A DNA stretch of 21,729 nucleotides from JBKPHS01 sp046729975 (GTDB lineage Bacteria; Actinomycetota; Thermoleophilia; Solirubrobacterales; Thermoleophilaceae), in NCBI GenBank assembly GCA_046729975.1, contig JBKPHS010000102.1, forward strand, positions 1 through 21,729, in the 5' to 3' direction. The translations under genes were made by a program, and so were the position numbers. Of the stretch, positions 13,972-21,729 are shown piece after piece. A model generated the notes under the pieces. It had not been told where the DNA came from. It ran no database searches and worked only from the letters and a program-made list of their open reading frames with translations. The stretch's first letter is position 1. Each line of letters opens with the position of its first letter.

Positions 13972-14955
13972 ATGGCCGTGATGCGCTATCGCGAGGCCCT
14001 CAACCAGGCGCTCCGCGAGGAGATGCAGGACGACGAGCGCGTCTTCCTGATCGGCGAGGACATCGGGGTCTTCCAGGGCGCGTTCAAGGTCACCCAGGGC
14101 CTGCTGGAGGAGTTCGGCGAGAAGCGCGTGCGCGACACGCCCATCTCCGAGAACACGATCGTGGGCGCCGGCGTGGGCGCCGCGATGGCCGGGCTGCGGC
14201 CGGTGGTCGAGCTGATGACGATCAACTTCTCCCTGCTCGCGCTCGACCAGATCGTGAACCACGCTGCCGCGATCCACTACATGTTCGGCGGGCAGGTGAA
14301 GGTGCCGATGGTGATCCGCATGCCGCAGGGAGCGGGCCACCAGCTCGGCCCCACTCACTCGCACTCGCTGGAGGCGCTCTACGTGCACGCGCCGGGGCTG
14401 CTCGTGGCCGTCCCGAGCACGGCCGCGGATGCCAAGGGGCTGCTCAAGGCGGCGATCCGCGACGACAACCCGGTGATCTTCATCGAGCACGAGACGCTCT
14501 ACGGGCAGCGTGGCGAGGTGCCGGAGAACGGCGGGCCGGCGCGGTTCGGCGAGGCAGCCGTCCGCCGCGAGGGCGACGATGTCACGCTCGTGGGTATCTC
14601 CCGGATGGCGGTCACCGCGGAGAAGGCGGCTGACACGCTCGCCAACGAGCACGAGATCGAGGCCGAGGTCATCGACCCGCGCACGCTGCGGCCGCTCGAC
14701 CTGGACACGATCCTCGAGTCGGTCAAGAAGACCAACCGCGTCGTGATCGTCGAGGAGGGCTGGCCACACGGTGGCGTCGGAGCGAACCTGGCCGCGCTGA
14801 TCCAGGAGCAGGCGTTCGACTGGCTCGACGCCCCCGTCCAGCGCGTGACCGGCGCTGACGTACCGATGCCATACTCCAAGCCGCTCGAGCAGGCCGCTTT
14901 TCCGCACGAGGAGCACGTCGTGCAAGCGGCCCTCGCGACCTTCCGGGATCTCTAG
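13972..14955 (+). CDS. pdhB: Pyruvate dehydrogenase E1 component, beta subunit
   Basis: The protein has 327 residues, standard length. It is the partner of PdhA and carries half of the thiamine-diphosphate site. GEDIGVFQGAFKVTQGL lies at about 28-44. RDTPISE ends with Glu60, the residue that activates the cofactor in E1 beta subunits. GHQLGPTHSHSLEALYVHAPGL lies near 123-143, with PS--AADAKGLLKAAIRD after it. The C-terminal half has the typical VEAEVIDPRTLRPLD and VIVEEGW blocks. ATG 13972 was chosen because AGGAGG lies 11 nt upstream; ATG 13981 would be too far. The stop is followed after 9 bp by the E2 start, whose ribosome site overlaps the stop. Confidence 0.95.
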   Translation: MAVMRYREALNQALREEMQDDERVFLIGEDIGVFQGAFKVTQGLLEEFGEKRVRDTPISENTIVGAGVGAAMAGLRPVVELMTINFSLLALDQIVNHAAAIHYMFGGQVKVPMVIRMPQGAGHQLGPTHSHSLEALYVHAPGLLVAVPSTAADAKGLLKAAIRDDNPVIFIEHETLYGQRGEVPENGGPARFGEAAVRREGDDVTLVGISRMAVTAEKAADTLANEHEIEAEVIDPRTLRPLDLDTILESVKKTNRVVIVEEGWPHGGVGANLAALIQEQAFDWLDAPVQRVTGADVPMPYSKPLEQAAFPHEEHVVQAALATFRDL

Positions 14956-14964
14956 GAGAGCCCT

Positions 14965-16263
14965 TTGGCGACCGACGTGATGATGCCCCGCCTGTCCGAC
15001 TCGATGGAGGAGGGCACGGTGCTCAAGTGGCTCGTGGACGAGGGTGGCGAGGTGAAGCGCGGCGAGCCGCTGGTCGAGATCGAGACGGACAAGGCCAACA
15101 TGACGTATGAGGCCGACACGGACGGGGTGCTCATTCAGGTGCTTGCCAAGGAGGGCGACACGCTTTCTATTGGCGAGGTAATCGCGCGGATTGGCGAGAA
15201 GGGCGAGTCCCCAGCCCCCAGTCCCCAGGAACAGCCCCCAGCCCCCAGCCCCCAGCCCCCAGAGGAAGAGGAGGAAGAGTCCCCGGCCCCCAGCCCCCAG
15301 CCCCCAGAGGCGGAGACTGAGGAGGAGCCGGCGCCTGCTGCCGGAAACGGGCGGGTGAAGGCCTCGCCGGTCGCGAAGCGGATGGCGCGCGAGATGGGCG
15401 TCGAGCTCGCGCGGCTCGAGGGCAGCGGTCCCGGCGGGAGGATCGTCAAGGCCGACGTGGAGGCCGCGGCGCGGGGCGGCGCGCAGGTCGCCGAGCGCGA
15501 GGCGCCGGCGGCCGAGGAGGAGGAGCCCGCCCGTGCGCCGTCGCCCGAGCCGGTCGCGGCAGGGGAAGCGGGCCCCAAGGGCGAGGTGCAGACGCAGGAG
15601 CTGACGAGGCTCCAGAAGACGATCTCCCGCCGGATGGCGGAGTCGAAGGCGACGGCGCCGGAGTTCCAGCTCAACATGGAGATCGACATGAGCGCCTGCG
15701 TGGAGCTGCGCGCGCGGCTCAAGGAGGTCGCGGACCCCGCGCCGTCCTTCAACGACATGGTGGTCAAGGCCTGCGCGATCGCGCTGCGCGAGTTCCCGCG
15801 CGTGAACGGCGCCTACCGGGACGGGAGGTGGGAGCTCTACTCGCGCGTGAACGTCGGCGTCGCCGTCGCGGCGGAGGACACGTTGATCGTGCCGACGATC
15901 TTCGACGCCGACAAGAAGTCGGTCGGCGAGATCGCGCGCAATGGCCGCGAGCTGATCGGCAAGGTGCGCGAGGCCAAGATCACTCCGCCCGAGCTCTCGG
16001 GGGGAACCTTCACCGTCTCGAACCTCGGCATGTACGGCATCGAGAGCTTCACTGCGGTCATCAACCCTCCGCAGGCGGCGATACTCGCGGTCGGAGCGCT
16101 CAAGAAGAAGCCCGTGGTCGACGAGCGCGGGCGCGTGGTCGCTCGCGACATGATGTCGGTCACCTTGATCTGCGACCACCGCATCCTCTATGGCGCTGAC
16201 GGCGCCGAGTTCCTCGCCCGCGTGCGGCAGCTGCTCGAGCAGCCGTTGGCGCTAGCGCTATAG
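14965..16263 (+). CDS. pdhC: Dihydrolipoamide acetyltransferase (PDH E2)
   Basis: The protein has 432 residues. It carries acetyl groups on a swinging lipoyl arm and transfers them to CoA. One lipoyl domain covers 1-78, with lipoyl-lysine Lys43 in ETDKANMTY. A low-complexity linker (82-126) of PAPSPQ and Glu runs follows. The subunit-binding domain covers about 130-167 (ASPVAKRMARE...GSGPGGRIVKADV), then a second Ala/Pro/Glu linker to about 207. The catalytic trimer domain runs 210-432 with DHRILYG at 404-410. His405 is present, but the usual Asp of DHRxxDG is Tyr409, as I recall for cyanobacterial/plastid E2. The start is TTG 14965 with AGGAG 5-10 nt upstream. Confidence 0.94.
   Translation: MATDVMMPRLSDSMEEGTVLKWLVDEGGEVKRGEPLVEIETDKANMTYEADTDGVLIQVLAKEGDTLSIGEVIARIGEKGESPAPSPQEQPPAPSPQPPEEEEEESPAPSPQPPEAETEEEPAPAAGNGRVKASPVAKRMAREMGVELARLEGSGPGGRIVKADVEAAARGGAQVAEREAPAAEEEEPARAPSPEPVAAGEAGPKGEVQTQELTRLQKTISRRMAESKATAPEFQLNMEIDMSACVELRARLKEVADPAPSFNDMVVKACAIALREFPRVNGAYRDGRWELYSRVNVGVAVAAEDTLIVPTIFDADKKSVGEIARNGRELIGKVREAKITPPELSGGTFTVSNLGMYGIESFTAVINPPQAAILAVGALKKKPVVDERGRVVARDMMSVTLICDHRILYGADGAEFLARVRQLLEQPLALAL
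15206..15307 (+). repeat. Clustered AGYCCCC heptanucleotide repeats inside the E2 linker
   Basis: Units of AGTCCCC or AGCCCCC occur in tandem at 15206-15226 (3 units), 15233-15260 (4 perfect AGCCCCC units) and about 15285-15305 (two perfect AGCCCCC units preceded by imperfect ones). The clusters are separated by GAA/GAG-rich stretches. The 7-bp unit is not a multiple of three, so gain or loss of one unit would shift the E2 reading frame. Three units together encode seven residues of the PAPSPQ type. Confidence 0.85.
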
Positions 16264-16271
16264 CTCGATGG

Positions 16272-17729
16272 TTGTCTGAGCCGGCCGACAGCTTCGTCGC
16301 AGAGCTCGAGTCGATCTGCGGCTCCGAGCACGTCTACACGCACGCGCACCAGCTGAAGACCTACGAGTCCGACGGGCTGCTGCAGTACGCGCGCACGCCG
16401 GCCGCGGCGGTCCTTCCGCGCAGCGCCGAGGAGGTCCAGCGCGTCGTGCGCGCCTGCCACCGGGCAAGCGTGCCGTGGGTCGCCCGCGGCGCGGGAACCG
16501 GCCTCTCGGGCGGAGCCCTCCCCGTCGAGGAGGGCGTGCTGCTCGTCCTCTCGCGGATGCGCCGGATACTCGAGGTCGACCTCCCCAACCAGCGCATCAG
16601 CGTCGAGCCGGGCGTGACCAACCTGGACGTCTCGCGCGCAGTGGGACCGGGCCTCTTCTACCCGCCCGATCCCTCGAGCCAGATCGTCTGCTCGATTGGC
16701 GGCAACGTCGCCGAGAACTCGGGCGGGGCGCACTGCTTCAAGTACGGCTTCACCACGAACTACGTGACCGGGCTCGAGGTCGTCCTTCCAGACGGTGAGC
16801 TCGTGCAGGTGGGCGGCAAGGAGCTCGACTCTCCGGGCTACGACCTGCTCGGCGCATTCGTGGGCTCCGAGGGCACGCTCGGGGTCGCGACGAAGATCAC
16901 GCTGCGAGTGGTGCCGACGCCGGAGGCGGTCCGAACGCTCGTCGCGTTCTTCGAGTCGACAGGCGACGCGGGGCAGGTCGTGTCCGACGTGGTGGCGGCC
17001 GGGATCGTGCCCGCGGCGATCGAGATGATGGACCGGCTGTCGATCGAGGCGGCCGAGGGCGCGACCCACGCGGGCTACCCGACCGACGCCGGGGCTGCGC
17101 TGGTGGTCGAGCTCGACGGCGCCGAGGCGGAGTGCGAGGCGCGCTTCGAGGAGGTCGTGGCGCTGTGCGATCGGAACGGCGCGACCGGGATCCGCATCGC
17201 ACAGGACGACGCGGAGCGCGAGCTCATCTGGAAGGCGCGCAAGGCCGCGTTCGCGGCCATGGGACGCATCTCACCGAACTACTACGTGCAGGACGGCGTG
17301 ATCCCGCGCACTCGGCTGCCAGAGGTCCTGAGGCGAATCGACGAGCTGGCCGCACGCTACGAGCTGCGCGTGGCCAACGTCTTCCACGCCGGCGACGGCA
17401 ACCTTCACCCGCTCGTCTGCTACGACGGCTCGGCTCCCGGCGAGCCCGAGCGCGCCGAGGAGCTCGCCGGTCTGATCGTGCAAGCCTGCGTGGACGCGGG
17501 AGGCTCGATCACGGGCGAGCACGGTGTGGGCGTGGACAAGAAGCGCTACATGCCGTCGATGTTCGAGGAGCCGGACCTCGACACTTTCCAGCGGCTGCGC
17601 TGCGCCTTCGACCCGGACGGCCTGGCCAACCCGGGCAAGGTGATGCCGACGCCAAGGCTGTGCGGCGAGGTGCCCGGGCCCTACCGCCAGCACCCGCTCG
17701 AGCGCGCGGGCATCGCGGAGCGCTTCTGA
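16272..17729 (+). CDS. glcD: Glycolate oxidase FAD-linked subunit GlcD
   Basis: The protein has 485 residues. It is a flavoprotein of the FAD-linked oxidase (PCMH/VAO) type that oxidises glycolate to glyoxylate. The FAD-binding VARGAGTGLSGGALP lies at about 70-84, YPPDPSSQIVCSIGGNVAENSGG at 130-152, and GFTTNYVTGLEVVLPDG after it. The C-terminal cap has HAGDGNLHPLVCYD and GSITGEHGVGVDKK, which are family hallmarks (the His residues of the active-site region). D-lactate dehydrogenases share these, so the glycolate call rests on the adjacent glcE and glcF. The start is TTG at 16272, 8 bp after pdhC; an ATG at 16268 opens only a three-codon frame. No good ribosome site is seen, so coupling to pdhC termination is possible. 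Confidence 0.93.
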   Translation: MSEPADSFVAELESICGSEHVYTHAHQLKTYESDGLLQYARTPAAAVLPRSAEEVQRVVRACHRASVPWVARGAGTGLSGGALPVEEGVLLVLSRMRRILEVDLPNQRISVEPGVTNLDVSRAVGPGLFYPPDPSSQIVCSIGGNVAENSGGAHCFKYGFTTNYVTGLEVVLPDGELVQVGGKELDSPGYDLLGAFVGSEGTLGVATKITLRVVPTPEAVRTLVAFFESTGDAGQVVSDVVAAGIVPAAIEMMDRLSIEAAEGATHAGYPTDAGAALVVELDGAEAECEARFEEVVALCDRNGATGIRIAQDDAERELIWKARKAAFAAMGRISPNYYVQDGVIPRTRLPEVLRRIDELAARYELRVANVFHAGDGNLHPLVCYDGSAPGEPERAEELAGLIVQACVDAGGSITGEHGVGVDKKRYMPSMFEEPDLDTFQRLRCAFDPDGLANPGKVMPTPRLCGEVPGPYRQHPLERAGIAERF

Positions 17730-18883
17730 TGAGCGCCCGGGCCGCGACGCGCGAGACGCCCGCGAGCTACGAGGAAGCTGCCGCCATCCTGCGCCGTTGC
17801 TCGGAGTCGGGCACCCGCGTACGGCCGCTCGGAGGTGGGACCAAGCGGGACTGGGGCGGCACGGGCGACGGCTTCGACCTGGAGCTCTCGACCGCCGGCC
17901 TCGACCGGATCGTCGAGCACAACGAGGGCGACCTGACGGCGGTGCTTGCGGCCGGCGCGCCGCTGCGGGCAGTTCAGGACTCGTTCGCCAGGGCCGGGCA
18001 GAGGCTCGCCCTTGACCCGCCGCTTGGCGAGGGGCACGCCGCGACCGTCGGAGGCGCGATCGCGACCGGCGACTCCGGACCTCTGCGACACCGCTACGGG
18101 GCGGCCCGCGACCTGGTCCTCGGCATGACCTTCGCGCTCGCCGACGGCACGCTGGCGAAGTCGGGCGGCAAGGTGATCAAGAATGTCGCCGGCTACGACC
18201 TGGGCAAGCTGCTCGCGGGGTCGTTCGGAACCCTCGGCCTCATCCTCGAGGTCGCCGTGCGGCTGCACCCGGTGGCCGAGGCTCACGCGACCGTCCGGTC
18301 ACCATCGGCCGACCCATCCGAGCTCGGCCGGCGCGCCGGCCTGCTTTCGCACTCGCACCTCGAGATGGAGTCGCTCGACGTCGCCTGGTCGGGGGGCGGC
18401 GGGGAGGTCCTGGCGCGTTTCGCAGGGGCGGCCGCTCAGGACCAGGCCGTCGACGCCGCGAAGCTCCTGGCCGACGCAGACGTGGTCGAGGACGACGGGG
18501 AGATCTGGCGGCGCCACCGCGACGCGCAGCGCTCGGACGCCGGGACCGTGGTGCGTGTCTCCGGGCTCCAGGCGGAGCTCCCGCGGGTGCTGCGCGAGGC
18601 CGAGTCCGCCGGGGCCTCGGTGACCGGCCGGGCCGCGCTCGGCATCTCCTGGCTCCGGATCGAGGGACTCGACGACGAGTCTGCCGCGGCGGCCGCTCGG
18701 CAGCTCCGGTCGACGCTCGCGCCCTCGCCCTGCGTGGTGCTCGACGCTCCGCCGGGCGTGCGCTCCCTGCTCGACGTGTGGGGCGAGAGCGATCCGGGCC
18801 TGCTGGCGCTAACCCGTCGCGTGAAGGAGCGCTTCGATCCGCAGCGCATCATGAGCCCAGGCGTGTTCGTGGGAGGAATCTGA
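17729..18883 (+). CDS. glcE: Glycolate oxidase FAD-binding subunit GlcE
   Basis: The protein has 384 residues. It is a second, shorter FAD-linked-oxidase subunit of the glycolate oxidase complex. VRPLGGGTKRDWGG lies at about 31-44, LDPPLGEGHAATVGGAIATGDSGPLRHRYG at about 94-123 and GGKVIKNVAGYDLGKLLAGSFGTLG at about 146-170. The last is the typical GlcE sequence. The C-terminal end has the FDPQRIMSPGVF motif of this family. Its ATG overlaps the glcD stop by one base (TGATG). It ends with a GGAGG site that serves glcF. Confidence 0.93.
   Translation: MSARAATRETPASYEEAAAILRRCSESGTRVRPLGGGTKRDWGGTGDGFDLELSTAGLDRIVEHNEGDLTAVLAAGAPLRAVQDSFARAGQRLALDPPLGEGHAATVGGAIATGDSGPLRHRYGAARDLVLGMTFALADGTLAKSGGKVIKNVAGYDLGKLLAGSFGTLGLILEVAVRLHPVAEAHATVRSPSADPSELGRRAGLLSHSHLEMESLDVAWSGGGGEVLARFAGAAAQDQAVDAAKLLADADVVEDDGEIWRRHRDAQRSDAGTVVRVSGLQAELPRVLREAESAGASVTGRAALGISWLRIEGLDDESAAAAARQLRSTLAPSPCVVLDAPPGVRSLLDVWGESDPGLLALTRRVKERFDPQRIMSPGVFVGGI
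18872..18876 (+). promoter_or_regulatory. Ribosome-binding site that places the glcF start at ATC
   Basis: GGAGG here is followed by AATCTG and then ATC at 18883. The 6-nt spacing is ideal for the ATC, whereas CTG at 18880 would be only 3 nt away. No ATG, GTG or TTG occurs in the glcF frame between the GTG at 18778 and the first iron-sulfur cysteines. Confidence 0.6.
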
Positions 18884-20157
18884 TCGCCACGCGAGCCTTC
18901 GACGAGATCCGGCCTCCGCAGGAGGAGCTGATCGCGGACTGCGTCCACTGCGGGTTCTGCCTCGAGACCTGCCCGACCTACTCGCTCTGGAACGAGGAGA
19001 TGGATTCCCCGCGTGGCCGGATCGTGCTGATGCGGGCGGGCCTCGAGGAGGGCAGCGAGCTCTCGCCGGAGCTCGTGACGCACATCGACCAGTGCCTCGG
19101 CTGCATGGCCTGCGTAACGGCCTGCCCGTCGGGTGTCCAGTACGACAAGCTGATCGAGGACACGCGCGCCCAGATCGAGCGGGGCCACACGCGCTCGCTC
19201 TCGGAGCGCGCCTTCCGAAGGCTGCTGTTCGCGACCTTCACGCATCCGGGGAGGCTGCGCGCCGTCGCTCCGTTCGCAGCGCTCGGCCGCCGGATCGCCG
19301 GCCTTCCCGGCGCGCGCTTCCCGCGCCTGCGGGCGCTCGCCCGGCTCGCGCCGCGTACGCCGGCGCGTTCGGCGTTCGCGCGGCTCCCGCGAGTCACGCC
19401 CGCGCGCGGGGAGGCGCGGGGCCGCGTCGCACTGCTCCAGGGCTGCGTGCAGCGAGTCTTCTTCGGGGACGTGAACCGCGCCACGCTGAGCGTCCTCGCC
19501 GCCGAGGGCTTCGAGGTCCACGCGCCGCGCGAGCCCCGCTGCTGCGGAGCGCTCGAGCTGCACTCGGGCCATGACGAGGGCGCCCGGGAGCTCGCGCGCC
19601 GCACGATCGATGCGCTCGAGGGCTTCGACAGCGTGGTGGTGAACGCGGCAGGCTGCGGGTCCGCCATGAAGGACTACGGTCACGTCCTGCGCGACGACCC
19701 GGACTGGGCACCGCGGGCGCAGGCGTTCTCGAGGAAGGTGCGGGACGTCACCGAGCTCCTGCACGAGGCCGGGTCCCGGGCGCAGAGGGGACCGGTCTCG
19801 ATGCAGGCGGCCTACCACGACGCGTGCCACCTCGCGCATGCCCAGAGCGTCCGGACGCAGCCACGCGAGCTCCTGCGCGAGATCCCCGGCCTGGGGCTCG
19901 TCGAGCCGGCCGAGTGGGAGATCTGCTGCGGCTCGGCGGGCGTCTACAACCTGCTCCAGCCCGAGACGGCCGCCGAGCTCGGGCGCCGCAAGGCGGAGAA
20001 CCTGCTCGCCACGGGCGCCGAGGCGGTGATTGCGGGCAACCCGGGCTGCGCCCTGCAGATCGCGGCGCACAGCGAGGCGCTCGGCCGGCGACTCCCCGTG
20101 TACCACCCGGTGGAGGTGCTGGCGAGGTCGATCGGGGAGGCGGAGGCGAGGGGATGA
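18883..20157 (+). CDS. glcF: Glycolate oxidase iron-sulfur subunit GlcF
   Basis: The protein has 424 residues. It carries electrons from the flavin subunits toward the membrane. Two 4Fe-4S ferredoxin-type motifs are seen: CVHCGFCLETCP (about 19-30) and CLGCMACVTACP (about 71-82). Two CCG-type domains follow: PRCCGALELHSGH near 220-232 and EICCGSAGVYNLLQP near 346-360. An Arg/Ala-rich stretch joins the halves. The start is unusual: the frame opens at ATC (18883), overlapping the glcE TGA as TGATC and correctly spaced from GGAGG. CTG at 18880 is second best. The nearest standard start is GTG at 18778, which would add 35 residues that only shadow glcE. The stop overlaps the malate synthase start as ATGA. 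Confidence 0.9.
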   Translation: MATRAFDEIRPPQEELIADCVHCGFCLETCPTYSLWNEEMDSPRGRIVLMRAGLEEGSELSPELVTHIDQCLGCMACVTACPSGVQYDKLIEDTRAQIERGHTRSLSERAFRRLLFATFTHPGRLRAVAPFAALGRRIAGLPGARFPRLRALARLAPRTPARSAFARLPRVTPARGEARGRVALLQGCVQRVFFGDVNRATLSVLAAEGFEVHAPREPRCCGALELHSGHDEGARELARRTIDALEGFDSVVVNAAGCGSAMKDYGHVLRDDPDWAPRAQAFSRKVRDVTELLHEAGSRAQRGPVSMQAAYHDACHLAHAQSVRTQPRELLREIPGLGLVEPAEWEICCGSAGVYNLLQPETAAELGRRKAENLLATGAEAVIAGNPGCALQIAAHSEALGRRLPVYHPVEVLARSIGEAEARG

Positions 20158-21729
20158 CGGAGGTCCGCGCGCCGATCGAAGACCGCTACGAGGAGGTCCT
20201 GACCGACGACGCACTCGCGTTCGTAGGGGAGCTGCACGAGCGCTTCGGGCGCACACGGGACGAGCTGCTGCGCCGGCGCGTGGAGCGACAGGCCGCGCTG
20301 GACGCCGGCGGCACGCTGGACTTCCTCGACGAGACGCGCGACGTGCGCGAGGGCGACTGGCTGGTCGCGGCCGCGCCAACGGACCTACAGGACAGGCGCG
20401 TCGAGATCACGGGGCCGACGGATCGGAAGATGGTCATCAACGCGCTCAACTCCGGCGCCCGCGGCTTCATGGCGGACTTCGAGGACTCGAACTCGCCGAC
20501 CTGGGCGAACATGATCGGCGGGCAGCTGAACCTGTCGGACGCGATCGACGGAACGATCGAGTTCAGCTCGCCGGACGGGAGGGAGTACCGGCTCGACGAG
20601 GACGTCGCGACGCTGCTCGTCCGGCCTCGAGGCTGGCACCTGCCGGAGAAGCACATCTCCTTCGACGGCCGTCCCGCCTCCGCCTCGCTGTGCGACTTCG
20701 GCCTGTTCTTCTTCCACAATGCTCGCAAGCTCCTCGACGCCGGCAGCGGGCCCTATCTCTACCTGCCCAAGCTCGAGAGCCACCTCGAGGCGCGCCTCTG
20801 GAACGACATCTTCGAGGTCGCCCAGGACCTTCTGGGCATCGACCGCGGCACCATCAGGGCCACGGTCCTGATCGAGACGCTGCCGGCGGCGTTCGAGATG
20901 GAGGAGATCCTCTACGAGCTGCGCGAGCACTCCGCGGGCCTGAACGCGGGGCGCTGGGACTACATGTTCAGCACGATCAAGTGCTTTCGCCGGCGCCGGG
21001 ACTTCCTGCTCCCGGACCGCAACAGCGTCACGATGACGGTGCCGTTCATGCGCGCCTACACCGAGCTGCTCGTGAAGACCTGCCACCGCCGCGGAGCGCA
21101 CGCGATGGGCGGGATGGCCGCTTTCGTGCCGAGCCGCACCGACCACGAGGCGAACGAGCGCGCGATGGCCAAGCTGCGCGAGGACAAGAGCCGCGAGGCG
21201 GGCGACGGCTTCGACGGGACCTGGGTCGCCCACCCGGACATGGTCGCGGCGGCCACCGAGGAGTTCGACAATGTGCTCGGCGCGAGGCCGAACCAGCTCG
21301 AGCGGCGGCGCGACGAGGTCTCCGTCGGGGCGGCCGATCTGCTCGACGTGGCCCCTACACCGGGTGAGATCACTCTCGAGGGGCTGCGGAGCGACGTGAA
21401 CGTCGGAATCCAGTACATCTCGTCGTGGCTGCGAGGCAACGGCGCCGCCGGCATCTACGGGCTGATGGAGGACGCGGCCACCGCCGAGATCGCACGCTCG
21501 CAGGTCTGGCAGTGGGTCCACCACGGCGCGAGGCTCGCGGACGACGGCCGCACCGTCACGGCCGAGCTCGTGCGCGAGACCGAGGGGAAGCAGCTCGAGC
21601 GCATCCGCCAGGAGGTGGGCGACGACGACTGGTTCCGGTCTGAGGGCCGGCCGGACGAGTCGCGCGGCCTGTTCGAGGAGGTCGCGCTCGCCGATGAGCT
21701 GATCGCCTTCCTGACCCTGCCCGCCTACG
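20154..21729 (+). CDS. aceB: Malate synthase A (3' end just beyond the window)
   Basis: 525 codons are visible and no stop is reached; the family ends a few residues after the visible FLTLPAY, so the gene is nearly complete. It condenses glyoxylate with acetyl-CoA to malate. Motifs: MADFEDSNSPTW at 106-117, VRPRGWHLPEKH at about 156-167 (active-site arginine), PKLESHLEARLW at about 205-216, and the family signature REHSAGLNAGRWDYMF at about 257-272. HAMGGMAAFVPSR is near 316-328, and LMEDAATAEI carries the likely catalytic Asp440. This is the short A form rather than MSG. ATG 20154 overlaps the glcF stop as ATGA. Adjacency to glcDEF and the PDH genes indicates use of glyoxylate from glycolate. 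Confidence 0.96.
   Translation, partial: MTEVRAPIEDRYEEVLTDDALAFVGELHERFGRTRDELLRRRVERQAALDAGGTLDFLDETRDVREGDWLVAAAPTDLQDRRVEITGPTDRKMVINALNSGARGFMADFEDSNSPTWANMIGGQLNLSDAIDGTIEFSSPDGREYRLDEDVATLLVRPRGWHLPEKHISFDGRPASASLCDFGLFFFHNARKLLDAGSGPYLYLPKLESHLEARLWNDIFEVAQDLLGIDRGTIRATVLIETLPAAFEMEEILYELREHSAGLNAGRWDYMFSTIKCFRRRRDFLLPDRNSVTMTVPFMRAYTELLVKTCHRRGAHAMGGMAAFVPSRTDHEANERAMAKLREDKSREAGDGFDGTWVAHPDMVAAATEEFDNVLGARPNQLERRRDEVSVGAADLLDVAPTPGEITLEGLRSDVNVGIQYISSWLRGNGAAGIYGLMEDAATAEIARSQVWQWVHHGARLADDGRTVTAELVRETEGKQLERIRQEVGDDDWFRSEGRPDESRGLFEEVALADELIAFLTLPAY

Noticed and set aside
15206..15307. CRISPR-like array
   Set aside because: The repeats are 7 bp units inside an open coding linker, with no unique spacers of regular length.
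13918..16179. Minus-strand frame of 753 codons opposite pdhB and pdhC
   Set aside because: It mirrors high-GC codon bias, is rich in Arg/Leu/His and lacks family features; the plus strand encodes full E1 beta and E2.
16249..16260. GCGCTAGCGC palindrome at the end of pdhC
   Set aside because: It falls within codons for an Ala/Leu run and is expected in such GC-rich sequence; no further support as an operator.
18778..18882. GTG at 18778 as start of glcF
   Set aside because: The 35 added residues only shadow glcE in another frame, and a GGAGG site sits just before 18883.

Overview
The window is very GC-rich, gene-dense bacterial chromosome. It uses many GTG and TTG starts, has short intergenic gaps and several stop/start overlaps. 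A DUF6458-like small membrane protein, a glycine-rich cupredoxin lipoprotein and a basic Lys/Ser/Thr-repeat tail protein fit a high-GC actinobacterium. My best guess is the Thermoleophilia (Gaiellales/Solirubrobacterales) side of the phylum, but that placement is inference. No phage, IS element, CRISPR array, rRNA or tRNA was recognised.

Left part (1-4500): the 3' part of an M3-type zinc peptidase; a convergent basic repeat-tail protein on the minus strand; an endonuclease/exonuclease/phosphatase-fold protein on the minus strand; ornithine carbamoyltransferase, starting only 12 bp from that gene in the opposite direction; and a cupredoxin lipoprotein.

Thiamine part (4516-10496): a minus-strand TPP-riboswitch operon thiO-thiS-thiG followed by a translationally coupled SnoaL/NTF2-like protein. 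Upstream of the riboswitch are a DUF6458-like membrane protein and, divergently, a secreted cellulase-like glycoside hydrolase. Then come thiE (thiamine-phosphate synthase) and an overlapping small membrane protein. ThiO, ThiS and ThiG make the thiazole half of thiamine and ThiE joins it to the pyrimidine half, so both branches meet here although thiE is outside the riboswitch operon.

Central carbon part (10542-21729, all plus strand): dihydrolipoyl dehydrogenase (E3), a 2-hydroxychromene-2-carboxylate isomerase/kappa-GST-like protein, pyruvate dehydrogenase E1 alpha, E1 beta and E2, glycolate oxidase GlcD-GlcE-GlcF, and malate synthase A (the last few codons lie beyond the window). Read together, PDH supplies acetyl-CoA, GlcDEF supplies glyoxylate, and malate synthase condenses the two to malate. 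This is a C2-assimilation module in one nearly continuous co-directional block.

The most unusual points are: an apparent ATC start codon for glcF; clusters of a non-triplet heptanucleotide repeat inside the E2 coding region; Tyr in place of the usual Asp in the E2 catalytic motif; a perfect 11-bp inverted repeat in the 167-bp pdhA-pdhB gap; an extra charged tail on E1 alpha; a tail protein with two short exact matches to the histone H3 tail; and an NTF2-like gene embedded in a thiamine operon.
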